A DNA stretch of 64,000 nucleotides from Achatina immaculata. Lineage: Eukaryota > Mollusca > Gastropoda > Stylommatophora > Achatinidae. How positions within the stretch are numbered: position 1 is the stretch's first letter; the number at the start of each line of letters is the position of its first letter. Of the stretch, positions 11,728-23,420 are shown one piece after another. The DNA lies in assembly GCA_009760885.1 (NCBI GenBank), contig CM019701.1:19460630-19524629 (forward strand), written 5' to 3'. Both the position numbers and the translations under genes were made by a program. The notes beneath the pieces are model-generated. The model searched no databases, had not been told where the DNA came from, and saw nothing but the letters and a program-made list of their open reading frames with translations.

Positions 11728-13474
11728 GTTATATTCAGTAGAATAGTAATTAGTAGAATGGTACTAAGTAGAATAGTATTTAGTAGAATAGTATTCAGTA
11801 GAATAGTATTTTGTAGAATAGTATTTAGTAGAATAGTATTTAGTAGGATAGTATTTAGTAGAATAGTATTTAGTAGGATAGTATTTAGTAGAATATTATT
11901 TAGTAGAATAGCATTTAGTAGAATATTATTTAGTAGAATATTATTTAGTAGAATAGTATTTAGTAGAATATTATTTAGTAGAATAGTGTTTAGTAGAATA
12001 TATTTAGTAAAATAGTATTTTGTAGAATAGTATTTAGTACAAATGTATTTAGTAGAATATTATTTAGTAGAATATTATTTAATAGAATGTATTTAGTAGA
12101 ACATTATTTAGTAGAATAATTTTAGTAGGATATTATTTAGTAGAATGTATTTAGTAGTATATTATTTAGTAGAATATTATTTAGTAGAATAATTTTAGTA
12201 GGATATTATTTAGTAGAATGTATTTAGTAGTATATTATTTAGTAGAATAGTATTTAGTAAGATATTATTTAGTAGAATGTATTTAGTAGACTATTATTTA
12301 GTAGAATAGTATTTAGTAAGGTATTATTTAGTAGAATGTATTTAGTGGAATATTATTTAGCAGAATAGTATTTAGTAGAATATTATTTAGTAGAATGTAT
12401 TTAGTAGAATATTATTTAGTAGAATAGTATTTAGTAAGGTATTATTTAGTAGAATGTATTTAGTGGAATATTATTTAGCAGAATAGTATTTAGTAGAATA
12501 TTATTTAGTAGAATGTATTTAGTAGAATATTATTTAGTGGAATAGTGTTTAGTAGAATATTATTTAGTAGAATATTATTTAGTAGAATAGTATTTAGTAG
12601 AATATTATTTAGTGGAATAGCGTTTAGAAGAATATTAATTAGTAGAATAGTGTTTAGTAGAATATTATTTTGTAGAATAGTGTTTAGTAGAATAGTATTT
12701 AGTATAATAGTGTTTAGTACAATATTATTTAGTAGAATAGTGTTTAGTAGAATAGTATTTAGTAGAATATTATTTAGTAGAACAGTGTTTAGTAGAATAG
12801 TATTTAGTAGAGTAGTATTTAGTAGAATAGTAGAATAGGATTTAGTAGAGTAGTCGAAATGTATTTAGTATATTAGCAGAATAGTATTTAGTAGATTAGT
12901 AGAACAGGATTTAGTAGATTAGTAGAAATGTATTTAATTAATTAGCAGAATAGCATATAATAGATTAGTAAAAATGTATTTAGTAGATTAGCAGAATAGT
13001 ATTTAGTAGATTTGCAGAATAGCATGTAGTAGATTAGTAGAAATGTATTTAGTAGATTAGTAGAATAGCATTTAGTAGATTAATGTTTAGTAGAATAATT
13101 TTAGTACAGTAGTATTTAGCAGAATAATATTTGGTAGAATAGTATTTAGTGGATTTTGTAGAATAGTGTTTAACAGAGTAGCATTTAGTAGAAGAATAGT
13201 ATTTAGTGATGAAGTATTTAGTAGGTTAATATTTAGTAGAATTGAATGTAGTAGAATAATATTTAAAACAATGGAATTTAGTACTAATACAATAATATTT
13301 AGTTGTAGAAGAATATTTAGTAGAAGCATATTTAGTAGAAGAATATTTAGTACAAGAATATTTAGTAGAAGCATATTCAGTAGAGTAATATAGAATAATT
13401 TAGTAAAAGCATATTTATTAGAAGAATATTTAGCAGAAGAATATTTAGTAGAAGAATATTTAGTAGAAGCACAT
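11728..13474. repeat. 15-bp minisatellite, main block
   Basis: The unit is TAGTAGAATAGTATT with single-base variants. Some sections drop to 14 bp (12000-12540), and higher-order repetition appears there: the word TAGTAAGGTATTATTTAGTA recurs at about 12313 and 12432. Since 15 is divisible by 3, peptides such as FSRIVFSRIL appear in long ORFs; they carry no sign of selection. Confidence 0.95.
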
Positions 13475-13735
13475 TTCTCTCTCTGAACCTTAGGTGCCCA
13501 GGGCACATGGGGCTTCCGCAAAGGTTTTCCACAAATGCCTGTCCTTCGCCATTTTTTCTGCTCTTGCCCCTTGCTTCCGCTTCTGTAGCAGTCTGATAGT
13601 TTTGTTTTTTTTTACCAGATAGGGTTGCTGGCCCTATGCCGACCCTCCTTAGTCGCCTTTTACGATCATGCGTGGTAGGGTACAGTGGTCCTATTCTTTG
13701 CAGATCCCGGGTACCACACGGGGGAGGGGGGGGAA
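13475..13735 (-). mobile_element. LINE family L 3' end, copy 1
   Basis: The block CTCTCTGAACCTTAGGTGCC, GGGGCTTCCGCAA and TTTTCCACAAA matches 19785-19870 and 41535-41640. On the - strand it ends in a short (GA)n. The right part (13600-13735) is not shared with the other copies and may be another element or an older insertion. It interrupts the 15-bp minisatellite. Confidence 0.75.
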
Positions 13736-14012
13736 GCAAATTTAGTAGAAGAATATTTAGTATAAGAATATTTAGTAAAACCATATTTAGTAAAAGAATA
13801 TTTAGTAGAAGAATATTTAGTTGAAGAATATTTAGTATAAGAATATTTAGTAAAACCATATTTAGTAGAAGAATATTTAGTAGAAGAATATTTAGTTGAA
13901 GAATATTTAGTATAAGAATATTTAGTAAAACCATATTTAGTAGAAGAATATTTAGTAGAAGAATATTTAGTAGAAGAATATTTAGTTGAAGAATATTTAG
14001 TAGAAGAATATG
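13736..14012. repeat. 15-bp minisatellite, right block
   Basis: A variant unit, TTTAGTAGAAGAATA, with a higher-order 75-bp cycle (TTTAGTAAAACCATA recurring near 13778, 13850 and 13924). Confidence 0.93.
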
Positions 14013-14350
14013 TAGTCTGTGATATTGGATAATGTTACCTTTCACCATGCAAACATTGTACCAGATAATAATTTTAGTTACGTTTATCGAACACTTGGCT
14101 CGCGTTTCTTCAAATTAAATTCTGGAAAAAAAAATTCTTCTACACGACCTAGTATTTCACTAAACAGACGAGTAAAATTACATCAGAAAGTGTCTGCCTT
14201 TGTGTCCTTATAATAAAAAAAAACCAATTACATGTTAATTTTCACAAAGAAAAGTGTAAAGTTGAGGTCTGGAAATTCCGGGCAAAGGACATAGAACTAG
14301 GTAACAACACCAGCTGCTACATAATGTCCAAATATAACATAGATTGTTTT
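14013..14350. other. unassigned sequence
   Basis: No gene recognised. Confidence 0.4.
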
Positions 14351-14354
14351 TTTT

Positions 14355-14535
14355 TTTTATCTGGCAGAGGTCAAGTTCCAGGTAATTTAATTCTCCTGTC
14401 ATTCTTATTTCTCTCACGTCTAAAAGTGCTTTGTTTACCGGGTTTTTTTTTTCCAAGGACTAACCATACAAAACTGTGCAGTGTTACTTGACTGTGCGAA
14501 AGCCTTGTTGTTTCCTGTTTGTAAAGAAATATATA
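14355..14535 (+). mobile_element. SINE family S, copy 1 (body)
   Basis: Shares TTTCTCTCACGTCTAAAAGT, GCTTTGTTTACC, CTAACCATACAAAACTGTG and GAAAGCCTTGTTGTTTCCT with copies near 17240-17660 and 48180-48270. The tRNA-like head is degraded (a remnant at AGGTCAAGTTCCAGG). Confidence 0.65.
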
Positions 14536-14814
14536 AAACTGTAGGGAAGGGGGGGGAGTCAATTTCCTGAAGCAATATATAAATTGATAGAAAAAAAGTA
14601 TGTTTTCTAAAGCAGATTATAAAACTAGGAAAAGTCCTTTTTTTCCCCTGAAGCATAATACAAAAGTGTACAAGAAAGGTCTACTTCCTGAAGCGGTATA
14701 TAAAGCTGAAGGGGAAAAAAGTCTATTTCCTTTTGCATGTTTTTGTAATGTCTTTTCACACTGCAGTATTATTTCCATTGCCCTTCGACTCTTTCCTCCG
14801 TTTTCTCTCTTCTC
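14536..14814. repeat. degenerate short tandem units
   Basis: The phrase 'CCTGAAGC... TATAAA' recurs at about 14566, 14609, 14647 and 14688, at a spacing near 40 bp, suggesting a worn minisatellite (AARCTGRAGGGAAAA...). No gene seen. Confidence 0.45.
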
Positions 14815-15525
14815 CTCTCACCCTCCTTTTCCTCCCATCTCCTCCACTTTCTTGCTGTTCTCTCTCTCTCTCTCTCGCCCTCCTTTCCTCCCATCTCCTC
14901 CACCTTCTTGCCGTTCTCTCTCTCTCTCTCGCCCTCCTTTCCTCCCATCTCCTCCACCTTCTTGCCTTTCTCTCTCTCTCTCTCTCACCCTCCTTTCCTC
15001 CCATCTCCTCCACCTTCTTGCCGTTCTCTCTTTCTCTCGGCCTCCTTTCTTCCCATCTCCTCCACTTCCTTGCCGTTCTCTCTCTCTCTCGCCCTCCTTT
15101 CCTCCCATCTCCTCCACCTTCTTGCCGTTCTCTCTCTCTCTCTCGCCCTCCTTTCTTCTCATCACCTCCACCTTCTTGCCGTTCTCTCTCTCTCTCGCCC
15201 TTCTCTCTTCCCATCTCCCCCACCTTCTTGCCGTTTTATCTCTCTCTCTCTCTCGCCCTCCTTTCTTCTCATCTCCTCCACCTTCTTGCCGTTCTCGCCC
15301 TCCTTTCTTCCCATCTCCTCCACCTTCTTGCCGTTCTCGCCCTCCTTTCTTCCCATCTCCCCCACCTTCTTGCCGCTCTCTCTCTCTCTCTCGCCCTCCT
15401 TTCTTCCCATCTCCTCCACCTTCTTGCCGTTCTCGCCCTCCTTTCTTCTCATCTCCTCCACCTTCTTGCCGTTCTCTCTCTCTCTCTCGCCCTTCTCTCT
15501 TCCCATCTCCCCCACCTTCTTGCCG

Positions 15526-15565
<40 letters not shown>

Positions 15566-15712
15566 CTCCTTTCCTCCCATCTCTTCCACCTTCTTGCCGT
15601 TCTCTCTCTCTCTCCCTCCTTTCTTCCCATCCCCTCCACCTTCTTGCCGTTCTCTCTCTCTCTCTCTCTCGCCCTTCTCTCCTCCCGTCTCCCCCACCTT
15701 CTTGTCTTCAAG
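14815..15712. repeat. CT-rich minisatellite, ~50-60 bp unit
   Basis: About 17 units of (TC)n followed by GCCCTCCTTTCYTCCCATCT, CCTCCACCTT and CTTGCCGTTC. The (TC)n part varies in length, and some units near 15290-15440 have lost it. The strand is almost purely pyrimidine. Long ORFs in five frames come from the missing purines, not from coding. Confidence 0.95.
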
Positions 15713-16857
15713 CAGGCCCTCTAATTTATACGGCACCGCCTGTGTTATATGAGCTATGGCCCGCCAGTACTCGGTATAAAACCCCTGGGAACTAGATGTC
15801 AGGGGCCCATTATTCAAGACCGATGCCTCTCTGCTGTGCTGGAACTTAGAATTTACCCCCAAATGAACCAGAAATATGAAGCCACGGGAAAAAAAGAAAC
15901 CGCTGAATGTATAAAATTGCCAACAACGAAACAAAAATTTTTTAAAAAAATCACATGATCGATTCCGCTTCTTAGAAGCGAAAAGGTCACTGCTCATATT
16001 TTCGGCTGCTGAAACAGTTAATCACACCGTGATAGTGGCAGCAGCGCTCTGTATTCAATGTCTGACTTTCTCGTGATAAACTTTTCTGGACCGCAGTCAG
16101 CCATATTTTAAACCCAGCAATTTGATATCCTTCTCCAAAATGAACATAAATGTATAATCTCTACACCCACCATACGCACTCCTGAACACAGCCCCTTATA
16201 AGCCACGGCTTGTTACAAGTCACAGCTAAGTGCTTAATTCACTCTGTTATATACGTTTTTTTCCATTCCTATTTATTTTTACATAGCATTCACGTGAATT
16301 TATATTTTTATCTTTTCTTTGTCCTGCGTGTTTTTGTATGATTAAGGTTCACACCGAAACATCACAACTGTGTGCCCGTTAAGTAATAAAAGCTGTTTCT
16401 TCTTTTTTTCCCAGTTTATTCATTTCGTTATCACAGCTTTACTGTGGTGGCTTCATGTATAGTTGTATACTTCGATTTATATACTTACACACTAATTATT
16501 CATGCGTTCTCTAAAATAAAAGCATTTCTCCTGTTTCCTAAATTTATGTCTCTTTTCACATGTACTCTCTTTTTTCTGTAAAATTGCCTCTCTTCTACAC
16601 TCTTCCTTCTCCCCTCTATGATTTTTTGTTTGTTTTTTGGTTACTGAACCGATACGTGGAGCATGAATTTGACAAAGACAACCAACTCTCCTCAGTGTCG
16701 TTAAAAGCAATGAGGAGATTGCGTGCAAAATCATCACATGACGTCATGCATAATCACATCCAATCTTTATTTAACATTTCCCCTATGACCAGTCGCGTCA
16801 ATAAGCGATTCTGGCCTGAATCGAACTATTTCAATGATTAGCGTTCACGGAGAGTCT
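15713..16857. other. unassigned sequence
   Basis: I see no gene, RNA or family member here; the DNA is AT-rich with a low density of simple repeats. Confidence 0.45.
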
Positions 16858-16905
<48 letters not shown>

Positions 16906-16908
16906 GCG
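16858..16908. repeat. (CT)n microsatellite
   Basis: An uninterrupted TC/CT run broken by single T insertions. Confidence 0.9.
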
Positions 16909-17097
16909 TCTGAGCCAACTCCTGTCTATAAATAGATCAAACAGGATTACTGTTAAATAAATTAACTGTGGTTTACATCAGTACTGAACAGAGGATAATA
17001 AATTGAGGAAACGAAAAGTTGAGGAACAAACAATAATGTCTCGAAAATTATAATAATTAATTAGTTGACTGTTAAATAGCACGAATTTTTTTTAATG

Positions 17098-17237
17098 TGA
17101 AAGAGCACTTAATTCTCTACTTGTAACAGCCATTATGAAAACCAATAGACAGAGATGGCTAGGGCATTTAGGGAGAATGGAAAAGGATAAACAGACAGAT
17201 GGCATGTAGAGAAATGATGAAAGAGATAGACCAAGAG
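17098..17237 (+). mobile_element. LINE family F 3' end, copy 2 (left part)
   Basis: Translates as ELSALVTAIMKTNRQRWLGH then LGRMEKDKQTD, the WLGHLxRM motif of LINE ORF2 C-termini. It continues at 17661 after a SINE-pair insertion. The word TAGACCAAGAG ends this part (17227-17237) and starts the next (17661-17671). Confidence 0.7.
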
Positions 17238-17470
17238 GTACCATTTTTTTCTTATAAACAGGGACGGTACATTTTTTTTTAATAAATAGGAAACAACAAG
17301 GCTTTTGTACGGTGAAGTAAGAGAACACAGTTCTATAGGATTAGACCCCAAAAAAATGGTAGACAAAGCACTTTAGTGAGACGTGAGATAAAGAAAAATC
17401 ACAAGAGAATTACCTGGGATTCGAACATGGACTCCAGTAGTTACTAATGACTATGCTTACAAACACCTTT
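17238..17470 (-). mobile_element. SINE family S, copy 2
   Basis: On the - strand: a tRNA-like B box (GTTCGAATCCC, complement of about 17419-17429), then AGGTAATTCTCTTGTGATTT, CTCACTAAAGTGCTTTGTCT, CTAATCCTATAGAACTGTG, AAAGCCTTGTTGTTTCCT and an A-rich end. The A-box side is weak. It lies head to head with copy 3. Confidence 0.75.
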
Positions 17471-17471
17471 T

Positions 17472-17660
17472 TTGGAGGTGCTAGTTAGCGCAGTTCGTTA
17501 GTACGTTGTTCTCTGGTGGTTAGACGACTGCTCGTCCTACCAGAGTCCGTTTTCGACTCCCAGGTAATTCTCTTGTGATTTTTCTTTCTTTCACGTCTCA
17601 CTAAAGTGCTTTGTCTACGATTTTTTCGAGGTCTAATCCTACAGAACTGTGTTCTCTTAC
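17472..17660 (+). mobile_element. SINE family S, copy 3 with tRNA-like head
   Basis: The head reads GGTGCTAGTTAGCGCAGTTC and GTTAGTACG (A-box-like), then an anticodon-arm-like segment and TTTTCGACTCCC (B-box-like). The body AGGTAATTCTCTTGTGATTT to GAACTGTGTTCTCTTAC repeats copy 2 in the other orientation. A tRNA-derived, pol III-type origin is inferred from the two boxes; no functional tRNA can fold from it. Confidence 0.75.
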
Positions 17661-17895
17661 TAGACCAAGAGTTAGACCTAAACGACGATGGCGAGACAAA
17701 CTAGAAGATACACGCGCTCTTGAAATCGACAACTGATAAGAAAAGATCAAGAACAGAGAGGAATGTCTGTAGCAGTGACCCTCAGTGGCTCGAATAGCTG
17801 CTGAATTCAACAGCTGGTCAGATTTTAAAAAAGAGAAGAAAAGAACATTCAGGTCGTAGAGATATGGCATACAGAAGAACTTTAATTCATAGTTC
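17661..17895 (+). mobile_element. LINE family F 3' end, copy 2 (right part)
   Basis: Resumes at TAGACCAAGAG and reads RPRVRPKRRWRDKLEDTRAL in one frame, the basic RPRRRWRD block near the end of LINE ORF2. It ends around AGCTGCTGAATTCAACAGCT, also found in copies 1 and 3. Confidence 0.7.
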
Positions 17896-18115
17896 ATGAA
17901 CAGAAAAGAAGAGAAAGAAATACAATAAAAAATAAATGAGAATATTTAAAAAAAACAGTTAAAATGTTACTTAATCAGATGCCTTGATCAACCCTCTTAA
18001 ACTACTAAATAACCTCACATATTCTTAGACCATGATGAAGATAACAGAAAATCCACAAGACATACAGAATCTTGTGATAACATTAAAGAAAAAAAAAGAA
18101 ATATGGATTAGATAT
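17896..18115. other. unassigned AT-rich sequence
   Basis: No feature recognised. Confidence 0.4.
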
Positions 18116-18765
18116 TCTTCTTCTTGGTCTTAGTCTTCAAAGTTCTGAGCAATTAAGGTTCATTGCTGCAGATAAAGTTCGCCTCTATTCCTCCCTATTC
18201 CTAATCTTTCTCTCCTGTTGGTGGCACCAATTTCCGGTATATCCTCTTCTATGTGGTCTCTCCATCTTTGTCTTGATCTGCCTATCGGTCTTGTTTCCTT
18301 CATCTCTTGTACATACATCATTTTCATTTGTCTGTTCTCTTCCATGCTTTCTACATGGCCCAACCAGCGCAGTTTTTTTTAAAGACATTTATAATTCGCT
18401 ATGATTTAAATAAGCTGTCAAGTTCAGTGTTTTTTCTATCTCTCCATTCTCCACTGGTGGTATCTTTTATAGCCCAAAGATTCTTTTTATGATCTTGTTC
18501 TCTGCAATTGTTGTTTATCTATCTTTGTTGTACTCCATGTTTCTGATCCATACAAGACGGCTGGTCTTAATATGGTTTTTTGTAGATCATTATCTTGGTG
18601 TTTTGGAGCAGGATTTTGGATTTTAACAGGTCCTGCAAGGCCAAGTATATTGTATCCCCTAATCTGTACTCTGCTTTTAATTTCCTCGCTTACTAATGTT
18701 GAAACCTGAGCCCAGATATTTGTATGTTTCTATTTTCCTCATGGAAAACATCTTCATAGAGGTAG
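18116..18765 (-). mobile_element. LINE family E 3' end, copy 1
   Basis: The - strand shows YKYLG-like text near 18740, a C-terminal RT-associated region, then GHVESMEENRQ, RSRQRWRDHIEED and NRGELYLQQ. The tail is a short (GAA)n at 18116-18126. It matches 43795-44115. Frame breaks are frequent. Confidence 0.75.
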
Positions 18766-18836
18766 GACGAGCAGCCGTCTAGCCACGAGAGAACAACGTA
18801 CTAACGAACTGCGCTAACTAGCACCTCCAAAATGGA
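18766..18836 (-). mobile_element. SINE family S head, copy 4
   Basis: The complement of GACGAGCAGCCGTCTAGCC, AACGTACTAACGAACTGCGC and TAACTAGCACCTCCA matches the tRNA-like head of copy 3 almost base for base. The body is absent; the fragment is caught between LINE E and LINE A pieces. Confidence 0.75.
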
Positions 18837-19040
18837 CAATGGACAGCTCTCCTGTAGGCCTCTCGGTTGTAAGCAAGATGCCCTGCTTCTGGTGCATCCA
18901 TTTGCAGATTTTAAACGATGTCTTGCAGCCATTTTCGCCTTGGTCTTCCTCTCTCTCTTTCCACATTATGTGCCCTTCCAAGACAGTCTTTTCCTATATC
19001 TCCATGTACTCTGTCTTGTCTAGGTTAATGGTCCGGCCCA
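18837..19040 (-). mobile_element. LINE family A 3' end, copy 3
   Basis: Contains ACAGCTCTCCTGTAGGCCTC, GCAAGATGCCCTGCTTCTGG and CTTGGTCTTCCTCTCTC. The terminal TGAC/TGAA tail is missing. Homology is clear to about 18990 and fades after. Confidence 0.8.
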
Positions 19041-19756
19041 CTCTTAGTCCTACGGCACCTAAACAAAGGAAATATAAACAGACAAAATGCGCTTTCATTA
19101 GAATGAAAAAAAAATCTATTTCACGACATATAGCACGGCAACTGAAACTGAGAGCTGGTAAATGCTATACATACACAGCACTCCTCTGTGGTATTCAAAC
19201 ATTGTATATTCAGTGGAAAAAAATTGTAAAAACCAAGTTCATGAAGTATGAATATGTAAAAGGATGAAATTCCATGGTCAGAGAAGAAAAAAAAAGTACT
19301 AAGCCACCCCGAAACTGGGAACAGAAATAATGAGAAATAAACCGTACGGTTAAAATACCTGAAAACGGGAAAACATAATTGAAGGAAAAGCTGAAGGGAA
19401 AACAGCATGCTGACAGCAAAGATATAGGCAAGTTGACAACATCAGAAGTCGTGGGGGGGGGGGGGAATTAGCCTGCGCCCCACCCCCACATTGTGAAAGC
19501 AAGGAACAGAACATAAGAAGGATCCCTTGCAATCAACCGTCTCTGGGATGATAGCAAAATGTTATGATGGTGTTCTGTAGTGACGTTTACTAACTGCCCT
19601 TGTCTTGCGCTGTACAAGATGATGTGTTAGAAACTTGCTCATTGTGTTAATGAACAGATGTGTGCTAGAGGGCGGTGCTTAGATGTCTGTCTATATCAGG
19701 CAACAGCTAGGTCAGAGAGAGGGAGAGGGGGGAGTGGACATACTAAAAGATGAAAT
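19041..19756. other. unassigned sequence
   Basis: No gene or family member recognised. A G run sits near 19453. Confidence 0.4.
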
Positions 19757-20095
19757 CTCTCTCTCTCTCACTCTCTCTCTCTCTCCCTTGACCTTTAGGA
19801 GCCCAAGGCACAAGGAGCTTCTGCAAGAGCTTTCCACAAACGCTTGTCCTTCGCCTTTTTTTATGATCGCTTAGGTGAGCAATTGGGCCTCTATTACTTA
19901 GTATCCTCCCTGTCTCCTTTGGTCTGTCCTTACTGCCCGTTTCCCTGAGGTGTCCATTTAGTTGCTGTTTTTGGTGATGAGCTACCAGTCATCCGGAGTA
20001 CAAGACCCCAACCATCGCCAGTCATTCTTCACTAATCGAAGTCAGTGCCTTCATCTGCATTTCTGCCAACAGTGTCTGCTATTTCTTATGGCAAT
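19757..20095 (-). mobile_element. LINE family L 3' end, copy 2
   Basis: Begins with (CT)n at 19757-19790 (a (GA)n tail on the - strand), then CAAGGCACAAGGAGCTTCTG, TTTCCACAAACGCTTGTCC and a LINE ORF2 C-terminal remnant that matches 41535-41850. It is followed at once by a LINE A end. Confidence 0.75.
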
Positions 20096-20450
20096 CAGTC
20101 CGTCATTTGCATGTCCCTTGCGGAACTTTGCCTCCCTAACAGCTCTCTTGTAGGCCTCTCGGTTGTAAGCAAGATGCCCTGCTGCTGATGCATTCATTTG
20201 CAGATTTTCAAAGATGTCTTGCAGCCATCTTCGCCTTGGTCTTCCTTTCTCTTTCTTTTCCCAATTATGTATCCTTCCAAGATGGTCTTCTCTAAATTCT
20301 CATGACGTTTAATGTGTCCAAATTATTAAAATTTTCTCTATTTAATCCTCTTTACTAGCCAGCCTTCTTCACTATTAAGTTCTTGTAGTATGGATATATT
20401 TGTCCTTTTTTTGTCCATGATATTTGAAGAAACTCTTCTGTATAAGAATT
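20096..20450 (-). mobile_element. LINE family A 3' end, copy 4
   Basis: Runs from the GTCATTTGCATGTCCCTTGC block to GATATTTGAAGAAACTCTTC, so it holds the last ~350 bp of the family. Confidence 0.85.
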
Positions 20451-20924
20451 ATTTCTTATGGCATTTGACCAAAATATTCGTCTAATAGTACGTAAACATT
20501 TAGTCGGGAAAGGACTTCAGTGGATGAAGTACTAGATTAAATTGCAATGCTACATACAGTTTTGTATCTTTGGTAGGATATAAAAAAAAGAGAAGATGAG
20601 GTGGAGAATATCAAAGAAGTGATCAGATCCCGCTGATTGAAATACTCAGAAACTGTTCTCTTTATTTTAACGTGAACGGTTTTCTTAAATGAAAAGTCCG
20701 CCTTCTATATAAGCTCTTAAAACATGGCACCTTTTTGTTTTCTTTAAACTTTAGTTGTGAAATGTTTATTTTCAGTCCGTAACTTTAATTCTTAATAAAA
20801 CTCAGTTGATGTTCCACACCATGGCCGACATGTTTTGATGAGCCATTGTTTTTTTTTTTTTGGGGGGGGGGGCGACGCTGTCCTCCCCCAAAGGTAAAAA
20901 GTGAAGCCGGCGTTTCCATGGCAT
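20451..20924. other. unassigned sequence
   Basis: No gene. A T run joined to a G run occupies about 20849-20871. Confidence 0.4.
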
Positions 20925-21145
20925 TAAGACATACCGGGGATATAATGTTAGGTCCGTATTCCCAAGACCTTCGGCACGTGAAAGTGTAATGTGATCAGTA
21001 TCACGGCCTGTTCGCATTTGCTTGCCCAGATTTCTCTGGTACCCTTCGGTTTTTTGTTTGTTTGTTAGAGGCAGGGTTGACCCCGGGAACCTTTCTAGTG
21101 TGGTGATAACAGGCACTGGAGTCATCTCCCTAAAAACACTGAAGG
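20925..21145 (-). mobile_element. SINE family G, copy 1 (worn)
   Basis: Shares CCCAGATTTCTCTGGTACCC, AGGCAGGGTTGACCC and the 'ccaagaccttcggcacgtgaaagtgt' region with copies near 39540, 42390 and 53100. The tRNA-like head end is poorly preserved. Confidence 0.6.
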
Positions 21146-22111
<966 letters not shown>

Positions 22112-22229
22112 AGACGTGATGTATGTGCTTCGCGGAGAGCAGTGGTTTTAGCGTGAATGTAACTGGGCGTGGGTTATATATGAATGTCGTCTTGTTTTGT
22201 CTTGTGCTATCTCACTGTAACTACGACCT

Positions 22230-22548
22230 GGTTGTTCTTTGCAGCCGGTGCTGTAGAGGTGTTGAGGCACAGCATCGTATCGGCGTGGGAGCGGGTTATA
22301 GCAGCTACTTTTTTCAGTCCCGGGGTACAGCTAAATAAGCAGCGGGGTGCGCAGTGCTTCTTTAGCAGACTCCACCACCGTGGGGACTATGGCGATCCCT
22401 GCCCCGTCAGCCAGGCTATGCCTGTTACTAGGGGTACCAACTGAGAGGTAGGACAGGGTTTTGGTCAGCTATGGTTCTCTAACCCTGACGCTAGCATGTC
22501 AGCTGGTTGCCTCCTCGAACAGCGCCTTCACCGCCATGAATGTCATCC
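22230..22548 (+). repeat. dispersed repeat family H, copy 2
   Basis: Direct counterpart of 1389-1715. Runs from AGCCGGTGCTGTAGAGGTG through GACTATGGCGATCCCTGCC to CAGCGCCTTCACCGCC. It lies within the presumed first intron of the channel gene. Confidence 0.75.
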
Positions 22549-22744
22549 TCTGTGTGTTGAAGAAACAACTGCGCATTTTGTCAAGAATTCTTTTTAATCA
22601 TGAATTTATGTCCCTTATTCACTGACATATGTGCTATATGTGTATTTGTCTGTTGCAAGAAATAGACCACACCAGTAGCTAAGTACATTTTTTAACCTTG
22701 CTGTTGTCAATAACGTTTATTTAATATGTCTTTTGACATAATAG

Positions 22745-23075
22745 AATATCATGGATAGAAAGAAAATCAATTAAAGAGATACTTGTGGGATTAGGTGTCG
22801 CAGAAAACTGGCTTGTAAACACCAGCAAAGTTAGAAAGCTGAGATACTTCGGCCACATCAAGAGACACAATGGGTTGGAGAGGCCGACACTAGAAGGCAG
22901 AGTATCGGGAAAAAGAGACAAGGGACGACCCTGTCTCAGGTGGACTCAGGACATCACGGAAAGTTTGGATGTGCCACCGCGAGATCCTGGTCAATCTGCG
23001 CAAGACAGTGTTGCCTTCAGGGAGGCGGTGGGAGGGGAAACGTTCTGGAAAAGACATGTCGCATGAAGAAGAGTA
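22745..23075 (+). mobile_element. LINE family M 3' end
   Basis: An open stretch reads LGVAENWLVNTSKVRKLRYF, GHIKRHNGLERPTLEGRVSG, KRDKGRPCLRWTQDI and ends near ETFWKRHVA. It is related in pattern to family A but different in sequence. It ends at GAAGAAGAG. Confidence 0.75.
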
Positions 23076-23139
23076 AGACTAGCATAAAACTTCTAGTCCG
23101 TGGTTCTCAACATTCCAGACCCCAGTCCTCACTTTTCAA

Positions 23140-23169
23140 ACCAGGATTTCCCCCCCCCCCCCCCCCCCG
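23140..23169. repeat. poly-C run
   Basis: About 20 consecutive C bases, among the longest of several C or G homopolymers in the window. Confidence 0.85.
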
Positions 23170-23227
23170 AACTCTTCACTATATATTAAATCACGACCTA
23201 GAAAGGATATTCCCTAATATTTCCAAT

Positions 23228-23420
23228 TCCTCATATGGAAATAAAAATCCTCCCCAAGTCCTCCTCTAGAAAGATAATCCTTCCCAGGTCCTCCACTAGA
23301 AAGAAAATCCTCCCCAAGACCTCCTCCTGAAAGATAATCCTTCCCAAGTCCTCCTCTAGAAAGAAAATCCTCCCCAAATCCTCCTCTACAAAGAAAATCC
23401 TCCTCTTAACTTGAAATTCG
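23228..23420. repeat. 30-bp minisatellite, ~6 copies
   Basis: The unit contains AATCCTCCCCAAGTCCTCC followed by TCTAGAAAGA. The reverse strand therefore shows a repeated IFFLEEDLGR-like peptide. Confidence 0.88.

Noticed and set aside
11758..14048. ORFs made of FSRIV or LLNIL-type repeats
   Set aside because: The 15-bp minisatellite keeps frame automatically; no start context or selection is visible.
14600..15795. Long overlapping ORFs up to 374 codons rich in Ser/Leu/Pro or Arg/Glu/Gly
   Set aside because: They come from a pyrimidine-only tandem array that lacks stop codons in several frames on both strands.
17472..17560. Possible tRNA gene
   Set aside because: A and B boxes are present, but the acceptor stem does not pair and the same head recurs on a SINE body elsewhere.
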